From Pleionea sp. CnH1-48 (GTDB lineage: Bacteria > Pseudomonadota > Gammaproteobacteria > Enterobacterales > Kangiellaceae), in NCBI RefSeq assembly GCF_024124665.1, contig NZ_JAMXSB010000001.1, positions 62,001-126,000 of the forward strand: a stretch of DNA of 64,000 nucleotides. The letters run 5' to 3'. The notes beneath the pieces were generated by a model. That model did not search any database. It was not told the origin of the DNA and saw nothing but the letters and a program-made list of their open reading frames with translations. The translations under genes and the position numbers were made by a program. Every line of letters begins with the position of its first letter. Position 1 is the first letter of the stretch. Of this stretch, positions 18,366 through 27,209 are shown piece by piece.

Positions 18366-18625
18366 GAAGGCAGTTTCCTATATTAAAAACGATTTTATCT
18401 GGCCGCTATTCTGTCAGATAAAAACGAGAAGTTCTTATTTTATCGACTGCCCGACATTTAATTACGGTTTAAACGGGTAAAGTAAAACAGCACTTTAACA
18501 ATGAATAAAATAAATTAGATAAGCTTTTGTGAGCAAAAATATCATATAAAAAATATTTAGCAAAAATCAGCGAAGAACTTTATCTCGAATAAGATAGCGC
18601 ATAAGAAAAGAACTAAATCTAAAAC
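18366..18625. other. AT-rich stretch before the tRNA-Ser repeats
   Basis: Roughly 260 bp of AT-rich sequence between the 95-residue gene and the first terminator-like hairpin. No gene or clear signal was seen apart from the likely promoter of the small gene. Confidence 0.35.
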
Positions 18626-18655
18626 AAAAAAGGTCTTCACGTATGAGAACCTTTT
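18626..18655 (-). terminator. Third terminator copy downstream of tRNA-Ser
   Basis: AAAAAAGGT.TTCA pairs with TGAGAACCTTTT around CGTA. It is a diverged copy of the hairpins at 18821-18849 and 19014-19043. Confidence 0.7.
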
Positions 18656-18663
18656 AAATTTCA

Positions 18664-18790
18664 TGGCTGAGAGATAGGGATGACAAAATACATTCTTACG
18701 TTTTGCCCTTCGGGCCGCCGCCATACTTGCAGCGTTCAAAATGGCTCCCGGCCATTTTGTCGAACCCTTTTTACGGGTACGAACCCTATC
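18664..18790 (-). repeat. tRNA-Ser tail repeat, unit A (diverged)
   Basis: On the minus strand it starts with GATAGGGTTCG, like the T arm of the adjacent tRNA-Ser. It then carries about 100 bp of hairpins (including CAAAATGGC/GCCATTTTG) and ends near a tRNA-3'-like stretch. It is more diverged from the tRNA end than unit B. Confidence 0.7.
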
Positions 18791-18820
18791 TTGATCTTTT
18801 ATCTGTACATCGCAGATACA

Positions 18821-18849
18821 AAAAAGGCCCTCACGTATGAGAGCCTTTT
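18821..18849 (-). terminator. Second terminator copy downstream of tRNA-Ser
   Basis: AAAAAGGC.CTCA pairs with TGAG.GCCTTTT around CGTA with one mismatch, nearly identical to the hairpin directly after the tRNA. Confidence 0.75.
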
Positions 18850-18857
18850 AACTTATA

Positions 18858-18983
18858 TGGCGGAGGGATAGGATTACAAAATATATCCCTATATTTTGCC
18901 CTTCGGGCCGCCGTCATACTTCCGGCGTTCAAAATGGCTCCCGGCCATTTTGTCGAACCCTTTTTACGGGTACGAACCCTATC
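18858..18983 (-). repeat. tRNA-Ser tail repeat, unit B
   Basis: Reading the minus strand, ATAGGGTTCG matches the tRNA T arm, a roughly 105-bp insert of hairpins follows, and it closes with AATCCTATCCCTCCGCCA, the tRNA-Ser 3' end with CCA (one base missing against the tRNA). It looks like a tRNA 3' end whose T loop has been split by a hairpin-rich insert. It is followed by its own copy of the tRNA terminator. Confidence 0.75.
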
Positions 18984-19013
18984 TTGATCTTTTATCTGTA
19001 CAACGCAGATACA

Positions 19014-19043
19014 AAAAAGGCCCTCACGTATGAGAGCCTTTTT
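19014..19043 (-). terminator. Terminator of tRNA-Ser, first locus
   Basis: A 13-bp stem with one mismatch and a CGTA loop, A run on one side and T run on the other, seven bases beyond the CCA end of the tRNA. Confidence 0.85.
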
Positions 19044-19050
19044 ACTTATA

Positions 19051-19141
19051 TGGCGGAGGGATAGGGATTCGAACCCTAGATGGGCTATTAACCCATGCCG
19101 GTTTTCAAGACCGGTGCATTCAACCGCTCTGCCATCCCTCC
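19051..19141 (-). tRNA. tRNA-Ser (TGA), first copy
   Basis: A 91-base class II tRNA with encoded CCA, GGAGGGA acceptor, long variable arm, T arm GTTCGAATC and anticodon TGA in CTTGAAA. It is identical to the copy at 26792-26882. Confidence 0.95.
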
Positions 19142-19153
19142 AGCTGGGCGAGC

Positions 19154-19181
19154 ATATTACAGGATCTATTTTTCGGGTCAA
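19154..19181 (-). promoter_or_regulatory. Sigma-70 promoter of tRNA-Ser, first copy
   Basis: On the minus strand TTGACC, 16 bases, TAATAT, then a GC-rich discriminator (GCTCGCCC) typical of stringently controlled tRNA promoters. The whole element is repeated at the second locus. Confidence 0.8.
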
Positions 19182-19294
19182 GCCCCAAGGCACTGAAATT
19201 CAAAAAATAAGACCACCCAATCAGTGATCAAAGGTGCTTCTTTTGCACTCTACTAACCACTCCAAGCGGTATACTGATCAAGCGCTTTGTTCAC

Positions 19295-20059
19295 TTAGTA
19301 AGCAGAGCTGGTAGCGTATTTGGGTGCAAACATAATTCGTGTCACTAAGTTCACCATTTCTTCTGTTTGTTGCTCAAGGAAGAAATGGTCACCCTCAAAT
19401 CGGTGATAGGTTAATGGCGAAGAAAACTTCTCTTGCCAAGCTTCCAATTGAGAATATTCAATGGCATCTTCGGCACCATAAAAAACACTGGTTTTAACAT
19501 CAAGCGCAGGTTTGTTAACACCATCATAATGCTCAACTAATGCAAACTCAGCCTTGAGACCCGGCAGCAACAATTGAAGAAGCTCATCGTTCTCTAAAAT
19601 ACCGGGCGGTGTTCCATTGAGATCTTTAAGTTCATCTTTAAATCTGGCATCAGACATTTGACTGTAGCTTTCTTCAACCTCTCTCGTCCACGGGGCCGCA
19701 CTGGCAGACAAAAAGAAATGCTCTGGCATCGGCAACTGCCGCTTGCGTAACTCCTGCATCAATTCAAAGCTGATCAATGCACCATTGCTGTGGCCAAACA
19801 AATAGTAAGGTTTAGAGCTTATCCATGGAATCAACTCAGGCAGCAGCCCAGCAACGATTTCTTCAACTGTCTTACAGGGAGGCTCTAACACCCTGGCACC
19901 TTTACCCGGCCCTAAAGTGGAAGCCAGTGCCACAGTCGGAGGTAAATACTCAGTCCAGGGACGAAAGGCATGCGCGTTTCCTCCAGCATAGGGAATGCAT
20001 AATAGATGCTGCTCCGCTTGCGTATTGTGTGAGAGCGTTGCTAACCATTTTTCTTTCAT
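19295..20059 (-). CDS. Type II thioesterase (alpha/beta hydrolase)
   Basis: A 254-residue enzyme of the GrsT/TEII family, which in other bacteria clears wrongly loaded thioester intermediates from polyketide or nonribosomal peptide carrier proteins. The nucleophile motif GHSNGA (about Ser90) is present, with likely catalytic Asp in YGAEDAI and His in EGDHFFL near the end. Length is normal. Oddly, no synthetase, carrier protein or phosphopantetheinyl transferase is nearby, so it may serve a cluster elsewhere or act on other acyl thioesters. Confidence 0.85.
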   Translation of the reverse strand: MKEKWLATLSHNTQAEQHLLCIPYAGGNAHAFRPWTEYLPPTVALASTLGPGKGARVLEPPCKTVEEIVAGLLPELIPWISSKPYYLFGHSNGALISFELMQELRKRQLPMPEHFFLSASAAPWTREVEESYSQMSDARFKDELKDLNGTPPGILENDELLQLLLPGLKAEFALVEHYDGVNKPALDVKTSVFYGAEDAIEYSQLEAWQEKFSSPLTYHRFEGDHFFLEQQTEEMVNLVTRIMFAPKYATSSAY

Positions 20060-20205
20060 TTGGGTAAACCCTAGTCTTTCAATGGCAACATTTTTCAGTT
20101 ACCCTTTTAGCCTGTATTCTAGCCAGTTACTTATCTCAGCTGGCCACAGATAGCCACAAAAATGCAACCTTAACACAGCCCTTTTTCCCGTTCAAAAATA
20201 ACAAA

Positions 20206-20391
20206 TTAGCGCGCGACAGCGACCTGACTCATCGGCTGCATTTCTTGAGCCAAGCCCCCAAAATAAGGGTTAACCTTCTGCACGCTCAGTTTCTGTGTTA
20301 CACCGAAGCCTGTTTTGTGACACTTGGTTCGATTCAGTTCTTCCCAAGGCTTAAACAACTCGCAAAAAAAATCTCCAAACAAGATTTCCAT
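20206..20391 (-). CDS. Possible small protein
   Basis: A frame of about 61 codons from an ATG at 20391 with GGTAGAGA upstream. It has several Cys and aromatic residues and no recognised motif. It lies between the thioesterase and the histidine kinase and faces away from the kinase. Coding status is uncertain; it could be the leader of the thioesterase transcript. Confidence 0.25.
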   Translation of the reverse strand: MEILFGDFFCELFKPWEELNRTKCHKTGFGVTQKLSVQKVNPYFGGLAQEMQPMSQVAVAR

Positions 20392-20489
20392 AGTCAATCT
20401 CTACCACTTCTGACTTAATTTACTGGCCCAGCACGCGAAATTCAGAATCTCTCTTATACTTAATGATAAAGCCAATCCATCAATAGCAC

Positions 20490-22673
20490 ATGGAAACCCC
20501 ACCTCGAAAATATCTCAAAAAGCTTAACGATTTCCATGCAGGGCTACTGGATCGACTGAACCGCAGCGATAGTCCCATGGACGAGCGCATGTTACGGCGC
20601 GCCCGAGTACTTACTGGGCTGTTGATCTATAGCTTCCTGGGATCTCTATTGATGGCTATTGTGCGAGTCTCCTCAGAAGGACTGATCGCAGGCTCGTTAA
20701 TCGCCATTATTATTGCCGTCGTTATTTTTGCTCTTATTGTCGCCTACTACATGATCCAGGATGTCTTTCTGATTGCAGACATCACTGTCATCATATTGCT
20801 TCTGCTGATTTTTTCGATGGCTTGGAACGACGGTGGACTGTTGTCGCGAGTGAATATATGGTTACCTCCCATCATCCTGTTTTCTAATTTTGTTGCAAGA
20901 AGGCTCAAGGGAGCAGCCACTTTATTACTCACCTTAGTGGGGCTAACGACCATCTATATTGTACAGACCAAAGGGATTATCGAGACACCTGCCAGTTCGA
21001 CGCCATTAATCGGAAGACTGTTTGCTTACATGGCCGCCTGCACCTTTGTTGCGCTAGTCACTCATGCTTACGAACAAACCCGAAGAGATGTTCATAGAGC
21101 ACTACTCAAAGCTAAGAAGGAAGCTGAAGAACTATCCAGCCTGAAATCGGAGTTCTTAGCCAACATGAGCCACGAAATTCGTACGCCAATGAATGGTATT
21201 CTAGGGATGGTTGAGCTGGTCATGAATTCAGAGTTAAAAAAAGAACAAAAGAAACAGCTAGGTCTTGCTTATTCTAGCGCGACCTCTTTACTAACCATTC
21301 TCAATGACATTTTGGACTTATCTAAAATAGAGGCCGGAAAACTGGAACTTGAGCATGTTGAAGTTGCCTTACTCGATCTTTTTCATGAAGTATCAGAAAT
21401 ACTCGCCTACAACCTGCAAGATAAGCCTGTAGAGCTTTATCTGGATACATCGGGTCTCAAACATAATAAAGTTCGCACAGATCCTATTCGCTTAAGGCAA
21501 ATCTGTAATAACTTAATCGGCAATGCTATCAAGTTTACAGAAGAAGGCAGCATTGTCATCACAGTAAGCAGTGAGGAGCTCTCGGAGTCAGCTGTAAAAC
21601 TTACACTATCGGTTGCTGATACGGGTATAGGAATCGAAGCTAGCCAACTGCCGAAACTTTTCGATAAATTCAGTCAGGCAGACTCCTCGGTCACAAGACG
21701 CTTTGGCGGAACTGGCTTAGGGTTAGTGATCTGTGAACATCTGATACATGCGTTAGGGGGAGATATTTCAGTCTCCAGTGAATATGGTAGCGGCAGTGTT
21801 TTTAATGTGACACTGCATGCAGAAAAAGTAATAGGTTCATTGCCAAAGCTCACGAATTTGGAAAGTCACCGATTAGCATTAGTCACCCAAAACACTTATT
21901 TTCATAAAACTTTTGAAGCCTATCTTAAGCTTATAAAAGCAGACATAATACATTATGAAACCATTCACTCTTTAGGTGACCTCCTTGATCAAAATAATTC
22001 ATTAGATGCCATCATTATTGACGGAGAAGAAACTCAAAATATCTTCAAAGAAATATCTGAGCTCACTAAAAATATCAAGCAAAACCCGCCTCAACTTATC
22101 GTCCTAACTCACTCTGTAGAACAAGAAAAGCCTCAGGAAGACACTTTACTTATTCCCAAACCATTGTCTCATAGAAGTATTGCAAGCATCGTGCATTATC
22201 TTACCCATAAAGAAACATCAGAAGGTCATGTTCATAAAAGTGGTGAACACAATGAAGCCCCTCAAAATGAGGAGTCAGAAAATATTAGTGAACAAACATC
22301 AATTTTGGTGGTAGAAGACAACAGAGTAAACCAGGAAGTTATTAAAGGGTTATTAAAACCTCTCCGTTGCCACATCGACATAGCCGGCAATGGCCTTGAA
22401 GCCCTGAACACTTTAAAAAACCAAAAGCATATTTATCAGCTCATACTTATGGATTGTCAAATGCCAGAAATGGATGGATTTGAAACAACAAAGTCTATTC
22501 GATCTGGCGAAGCTGGCAACGCGCAAAAAGACATACCAATTATTGCTCTCACCGCCAGCGCAATGAAAGGAGATAAAGAAAAGTGTTTTAACGTTGGAAT
22601 GAATGGCTATTTAACTAAGCCAATTAATCGAGAGCGACTGATGGATTTATTGCATGAACATCTAAGCGTTTAG
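20490..22673 (+). CDS. Membrane hybrid sensor histidine kinase/response regulator
   Basis: A 727-residue hybrid kinase. About six hydrophobic helices fill residues 45-200 with no large periplasmic domain, so it probably senses something in or at the membrane. HisKA carries phospho-acceptor His228 (NMSHEIRTP), HATPase_c shows the N box (NNLIGNAIKF), G1 (DTGIGI) and G2 (GTGLGL). A divergent stretch (about 450-570) looks like a degenerate receiver. The final receiver has Asp655 (LMDCQMPEMDG) and Lys in LTKP. Output partner unknown; no response regulator lies next to it. Confidence 0.88.
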   Translation: METPPRKYLKKLNDFHAGLLDRLNRSDSPMDERMLRRARVLTGLLIYSFLGSLLMAIVRVSSEGLIAGSLIAIIIAVVIFALIVAYYMIQDVFLIADITVIILLLLIFSMAWNDGGLLSRVNIWLPPIILFSNFVARRLKGAATLLLTLVGLTTIYIVQTKGIIETPASSTPLIGRLFAYMAACTFVALVTHAYEQTRRDVHRALLKAKKEAEELSSLKSEFLANMSHEIRTPMNGILGMVELVMNSELKKEQKKQLGLAYSSATSLLTILNDILDLSKIEAGKLELEHVEVALLDLFHEVSEILAYNLQDKPVELYLDTSGLKHNKVRTDPIRLRQICNNLIGNAIKFTEEGSIVITVSSEELSESAVKLTLSVADTGIGIEASQLPKLFDKFSQADSSVTRRFGGTGLGLVICEHLIHALGGDISVSSEYGSGSVFNVTLHAEKVIGSLPKLTNLESHRLALVTQNTYFHKTFEAYLKLIKADIIHYETIHSLGDLLDQNNSLDAIIIDGEETQNIFKEISELTKNIKQNPPQLIVLTHSVEQEKPQEDTLLIPKPLSHRSIASIVHYLTHKETSEGHVHKSGEHNEAPQNEESENISEQTSILVVEDNRVNQEVIKGLLKPLRCHIDIAGNGLEALNTLKNQKHIYQLILMDCQMPEMDGFETTKSIRSGEAGNAQKDIPIIALTASAMKGDKEKCFNVGMNGYLTKPINRERLMDLLHEHLSV

Positions 22674-22749
22674 TTCAGTATCACTTAATCATAAAGTTAC
22701 GATCAGAGCCTAAGCTCCAATCGTAGTCGTAATCATAATCGTGAAAGCC

Positions 22750-23823
22750 TTATGGAATAGGAGAAGGCGGTGATACCTGAGTCATTAGATCATGGTCCCA
22801 TTCGCCATTAATTTGAAAGTGAGCGGCAGCGCCCAGTAACACGGCTTCAATCAAATTGTGGTTTACATAAGCATGGATCCCTGGCTGACGAAACTTATAG
22901 ATAGCAGCCACTGCCGACCCACCGGCAACAAACCAGGTTTCCAAATCTTTAATCGGTTTATTATCAAATGCACCACCAGGCCAGACCAAATCAGCATGGC
23001 CACCAATAATATGAGGGCGAGAATCTCGATTGGCTTGAGAATGAATCACCAGTACATTGTCGCCTACATCGGCCGTCATAGCATTGCTACCAGTCAGCGC
23101 ATTCACGCGACCGTTAAATACAACAAATGAAGGTGTTAATGTCTTCATAATCGCTTCTGTTGGAGCAACGGCATCACTGATACTGGCGTAACGAATGAAC
23201 TGACCACTCGAATCCCGGGGAATATAAAAATCTTGTTCTCCAATATAAAAAGCTTTGTCATAACGCACCGAATGATTTGACGCTCCTTTTAATCCATTGC
23301 GAGGCAGCACCATAATCGCGCCGCTCATACCAGCAACAACATGAAAAGGTGTAACGCTACCGCCCGGAGCACAATGATAGACAAACACTCCCGCTTTTGT
23401 CGCTTTAAACTTTAAAGTAACCTGCTCGCCGGGATTAATTCGAGTAAGCTCCCCACCTCCCATCGCACCCGTTGCGGCATGAAAGTCAATATTATGAAGC
23501 ATTGAATTAGTGGCTGGATTCTTGAGAGTCACTTCAACCCAATCATTTTGATGTACAACAATCATGGGGCCAGGAACACTGCCATTAAATGTCATGGCCT
23601 GAATATAAACACCATCGGCTACTTCGATTTCTTTTTCTTCAATAGACAGTGTGATCTGGACAATTTTAGGTGGCCCCTGAGCAATCTGCGTATGTTCAGG
23701 AAGAGCTGGTGGGGGTACTAATGTTTGTGTCACTCTAACAGGGTTTTGGGGTGGTTTCGCGGCTAATGAGACAGAGAAAAATAGAACTAACAAAGGAATA
23801 AAATGAGACAACTTAAACTTCAT
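22750..23823 (-). CDS. nirK: Copper-containing nitrite reductase
   Basis: A 357-residue exported enzyme reducing nitrite to nitric oxide. A signal peptide ends near SLAA. Two cupredoxin domains carry all copper ligands: a His pair in LHNIDFHAATG, His and Cys in VYHCAPGG, then His and Met in PFHVVAGM (type 1 and type 2 sites), and the second-domain His in VNHNLIEA. It stands alone, with no NO reductase or denitrification gene nearby, so NO may be handled elsewhere. Two TTGCATTA direct repeats lie upstream. Confidence 0.92.
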   Translation of the reverse strand: MKFKLSHFIPLLVLFFSVSLAAKPPQNPVRVTQTLVPPPALPEHTQIAQGPPKIVQITLSIEEKEIEVADGVYIQAMTFNGSVPGPMIVVHQNDWVEVTLKNPATNSMLHNIDFHAATGAMGGGELTRINPGEQVTLKFKATKAGVFVYHCAPGGSVTPFHVVAGMSGAIMVLPRNGLKGASNHSVRYDKAFYIGEQDFYIPRDSSGQFIRYASISDAVAPTEAIMKTLTPSFVVFNGRVNALTGSNAMTADVGDNVLVIHSQANRDSRPHIIGGHADLVWPGGAFDNKPIKDLETWFVAGGSAVAAIYKFRQPGIHAYVNHNLIEAVLLGAAAHFQINGEWDHDLMTQVSPPSPIP

Positions 23824-24204
23824 AACGCACTACCTCTTAATACATTAACTATATTTAATATACAAAATAAAAAATATTGCATTACTTTCACTTGCATTAT
23901 TACGTTAATGAATAATTTTTTTATTCTCAATAAAAATAATATCGCCAAAGGGAGATTCCTTATGTAAAATCACAACTTAACAAGAGTAAAAAAATCTCGA
24001 AATTTCTTGTCGAAAAAAACATCCTTATATTTCAAAAACACTTATATTGACAGTTCAAATACTCGCCTTTACTGGCATATCACTTGTGATAATACTTTCA
24101 TCGACTTTATATCAAAGATAACATCTCAGCAATCAAACCTACCAGTCTGTGATAACTCCTTGCTGCCCCTTCTCATTTTAAACTTAAAACTTTAGTCACA
24201 CACT
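23824..24204. other. nirK upstream region
   Basis: About 380 bp of AT-rich sequence without a gene. TTGCATTA occurs twice as a direct repeat at 23877-23884 and 23892-23899, about 55-75 bp upstream of the nirK start. The ATGCA-like core recalls half-sites of the NO-sensing repressor NsrR, but the copies are direct, not inverted. Confidence 0.4.
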
Positions 24205-25827
24205 CTAATCACATTCTCGGCTCACTACTTGATTTCTGCCATTTGACTTTGCTTGATACAGTGCTTCATCAGCAGCTTCAAAGAGTTGCTTATTATTGCA
24301 CTTATGTTTGGGAGGGCAAGAGGCGACACCAATTGATATGGTTAAATACTCACTGGTTGGCGAGCTTTCATGAGGAATACGAAGTAAGAAAATACTCTGG
24401 CATAGTTTATTGGCGACTTTTACTGCTCTACTTTTGTTTGCTTTTCGTAGTAGTACAGAAAACTCCTCTCCACCATAACGGGCAACCATGTCGTAATGAC
24501 TTCTCGTTAAGTCCTCAATTGTAGATGCAACTTCTTTAAGAGCCTCATCTCCTGCCGCGTGACCATAGTGGTCGTTATAAAGTTTAAAATGGTCCACATC
24601 AATCATTAAAACACTTAAACTTTCTGGTACATAAAGTGTTTCTTCGGATAAGTGGCCTAAATAATTCTCTAAGGATCGGCGATTGGCGATACCTGTAAGC
24701 TCGTCAGTATCACTTAACTCCTTAAGTTTAATATTATGCTTAATAAGTTCAGCTTGTTGTGTGAAAACATTGTTAAACAAGGTGTCTACCATAAAGGCGA
24801 GACGCCCTATTTCATCATTTCTTTTCATGCCCGTAGTTTGAGTGTAATCCCCTAGATTTAGCACTCTTCGAATGGTTTTTTGCAATTCTAAGATAGGCTG
24901 CACAACAATTTTATTTAAAGTACAAAACATTAAAGCAAGAATAACTAATATACCCGCTGATGCGCCTATTAGAGCTGTATCAAACAACCGGTCGTCAAAC
25001 ATCCGCTTGGGTGCTTTATAAGATACTGCCAGCAGCGGCTGATGATAGATATCACTGAAGGTCAAAGATAGATTACTTTGTTCATCTCTATGAAAGCGCT
25101 CTAAAGCCACTTTGTTTTCTCGAATGCTTTGTGCAGATAAGCTGACGTTTCTATCCGAGCCTTTTGAAAGAACAACCTTTAACTGAGTTAAATCAGAAAG
25201 TTGACTCTGTACTTTTTGGTTCACAAAACGCCAAACCAGCATCGTTCCGCGGGATTCTCCCCGTCCTGCTGACGGAATAATATTTGAGCTAACAAACATA
25301 GCTAACTTTTTATCAATTTCGATAAATCCTCGTTTCTTAACCTGAGCTAGTTGGCTGGCTTTACTTTCTTCTTCCGTGGTCAAAATCAGACTGACTATCT
25401 GTTCATTTGGTGCATCAAAAACGTTAGCAGATAAGGGGGTAAATTGACCATCGGTACTTAGGCCAGTTATTAAGGCATGCTGCTTGTCATAAAAATAGAA
25501 GCCATTAATATTCAGTGTTAAGTAGGACTCCTTAATAAAGTAGTTTTGCTTCAAATAATCAATATCCTTCTGCTCTACTACTTTATACATCTCATCCCAA
25601 ACAGCATTGTCATAAACAACTGAATCAAGCTCATCGAAAAGACGATCCACTGACGACACAATTCGTTGCAAGTCTTTTAAGTCACTCTGTTTTTCTAGTA
25701 ACTCCAGTTGAGGCAAAATGCTGTACTGCCTGATAGTCAACTGCAATACCAAGACCGCTGCCAGGCCACAGATAAATATAAGTAACAACTTAGCTAACAA
25801 ACTTCGCGCGACGAGATTGAGCAGCAT
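24205..25827 (-). CDS. Membrane diguanylate cyclase (CHASE4-HAMP-GGDEF)
   Basis: A 540-residue c-di-GMP synthase. One membrane helix near residues 10-28 and a second near 280-305 flank a periplasmic CHASE4-like sensor domain. HAMP follows (VVQPILELQKTIRRVLN), then GGDEF with active site ARYGGEEF. Upstream of the active site the inhibitory I-site reads SHYD, not RxxD, so product feedback inhibition may be lost. It is transcribed alone with no effector gene adjacent. Confidence 0.9.
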   Translation of the reverse strand: MLLNLVARSLLAKLLLIFICGLAAVLVLQLTIRQYSILPQLELLEKQSDLKDLQRIVSSVDRLFDELDSVVYDNAVWDEMYKVVEQKDIDYLKQNYFIKESYLTLNINGFYFYDKQHALITGLSTDGQFTPLSANVFDAPNEQIVSLILTTEEESKASQLAQVKKRGFIEIDKKLAMFVSSNIIPSAGRGESRGTMLVWRFVNQKVQSQLSDLTQLKVVLSKGSDRNVSLSAQSIRENKVALERFHRDEQSNLSLTFSDIYHQPLLAVSYKAPKRMFDDRLFDTALIGASAGILVILALMFCTLNKIVVQPILELQKTIRRVLNLGDYTQTTGMKRNDEIGRLAFMVDTLFNNVFTQQAELIKHNIKLKELSDTDELTGIANRRSLENYLGHLSEETLYVPESLSVLMIDVDHFKLYNDHYGHAAGDEALKEVASTIEDLTRSHYDMVARYGGEEFSVLLRKANKSRAVKVANKLCQSIFLLRIPHESSPTSEYLTISIGVASCPPKHKCNNKQLFEAADEALYQAKSNGRNQVVSRECD

Positions 25828-26567
25828 GATATTCCTTAATCGAGATAACTCGCTAAGTATAGTCTATATCACTGAATATTAGAGGGAAATATAGCCATGG
25901 TTTAATGAGTGTTTTACAAATAAAGATTTGAAAAGTTTAGGGATAATTTGTAGTCCGAACTCTATCAAGAACACAGGTAGAGATCACATTAACAACAGAG
26001 TGCTCTATTTGAAGCAGCTCAAAAGAACTTTATGAACTGACTTTTTAATTCTAGGTAGCAATCAATTTTCGAGATACCTTGCAGAAGATTTTAGAACTTA
26101 CTGACTCTTAAAAATGCTCGTACCACATCATTTAACACTGCCAGACTTCATCTCTAACAAACATACCCATTTACTTCCAGACACTGACAGGTAATTGCTT
26201 TATTGAGTGCTTACTTTATTCTAAGAAAGCATTAACTTTTTGACGCTTAATGAGATAGTACAATTTAGAATATCTGGACTCACAAAAGGGTTAAAATATC
26301 TCTTCCATTATCTAATGCTTTAAATATTAAAAGATCATTTAGAACTATATCTTTAAATTACTTTCGTTTGTCGCTCACCATGGCCAAGATACGCGATTTA
26401 GGAAACTCACTTAACGAGAAAAATAGCTACACCAGATTACTTTAACTAGTTTCCAAAGCCTTACCTAGCCACCTCTAAACAAAGCAACATATAAAGAGCA
26501 TGAGCATAACACTACCACGAACACTTGCTCAGAACGTATTCGGCCACTCTTTTTTAAAAGCTCAAAA
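25828..26567. other. 740 bp AT-rich gap
   Basis: No credible gene in either strand: frames are short and break often. No repeats beyond the tRNA-Ser tail element at its right end. It may be decayed DNA; the promoter of the diguanylate cyclase should be at its left end. Confidence 0.4.
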
Positions 26568-26593
26568 AAAGGCCACTCAATTGAGTGGCCTTT
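26568..26593. terminator. Perfect 13-bp palindromic terminator
   Basis: AAAGGCCACTCAA joins directly to its exact reverse complement, with A and T runs outside. It closes the second tRNA-Ser locus and differs in sequence from the other tRNA-Ser terminators. Confidence 0.7.
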
Positions 26594-26600
26594 CGATATA

Positions 26601-26724
26601 TGGCGGAGGATAGGATTACAAAATATATCCCTATATTTTGCCCTTCGGGCCGCCGTCATACTTCCGGCATTCAAAATGGCTCCCGGCCATTTTGTCGACC
26701 CCTTTTACGGGTACGAACCCTATC
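26601..26724 (-). repeat. tRNA-Ser tail repeat, unit C
   Basis: Nearly identical to unit B (18858-18983), with the same split tRNA 3' end and inner hairpins (CAAAATGGC/GCCATTTTG, GCCC/GGGC). It has small deletions and a base change in the tRNA-like tail. It sits directly downstream of the second tRNA-Ser terminator. Confidence 0.75.
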
Positions 26725-26753
26725 CTTATATTTTATTTACACAACGCAGATAC

Positions 26754-26783
26754 AAAAAAGGCCCCCACGTATGAGAGCCTTTT
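26754..26783 (-). terminator. Terminator of tRNA-Ser, second locus
   Basis: Same hairpin as at 19014-19043 with one further base change, ending eight bases before the tRNA CCA. Confidence 0.8.
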
Positions 26784-26791
26784 AACTTATA

Positions 26792-26882
26792 TGGCGGAGG
26801 GATAGGGATTCGAACCCTAGATGGGCTATTAACCCATGCCGGTTTTCAAGACCGGTGCATTCAACCGCTCTGCCATCCCTCC
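26792..26882 (-). tRNA. tRNA-Ser (TGA), second copy
   Basis: A 91-base class II tRNA with encoded CCA and anticodon TGA, identical to 19051-19141. The flanking promoter is also duplicated. Confidence 0.95.
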
Positions 26883-26894
26883 AGCTGGGCGAGC

Positions 26895-26922
26895 ATATTA
26901 CAGGATCTATTTTTCGGGTCAA
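26895..26922 (-). promoter_or_regulatory. Sigma-70 promoter of tRNA-Ser, second copy
   Basis: TTGACC, a 16-base spacer and TAATAT on the minus strand, identical to the promoter of the first copy. Similarity to the first locus ends just upstream of the -35. Confidence 0.8.
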
Positions 26923-27209
26923 GTCCGAAGAGGAATTTTTTTAAAAAGGCTTTAAAATCGAGCAATTATCACTCCAAGTGATGGTAAATAGTACTGACAA
27001 TGCTACCAACCCCAAAAATTATTCGATAAGAACAAAAACCACTTCCAAACATTAGGTAGCAAAAGACAAACAATTGACATAAAATGACACAAAATGGCAG
27101 CGCTTTAAGTAGTGTTTTACGACGAAAACACTTGTCCCAGCCCTTGATTTTGGTATATTTAGACCTATATATTCATTAAGTTTTATTTTTGTCCGGAGAA
27201 TAGTCCACT

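Noticed and set aside
18626-19043. CRISPR array
   Set aside because: Only two or three long units with tRNA and terminator content; no regular short repeats with unique spacers and no cas genes in the window.
18557-19193. Short reading frames over the tRNA-Ser repeats that translate into MNAGSM-type proteins
   Set aside because: They lie across tRNA, terminator and hairpin sequences, repeat only because the DNA repeats, and have no ribosome sites.
19295-20059. Part of a natural-product gene cluster
   Set aside because: No synthetase, carrier protein, transporter or tailoring enzyme lies on either side.
26465-26785. Frames on both strands across tail unit C
   Set aside because: Same reason as at the first tRNA-Ser locus: repeat DNA, not protein coding.
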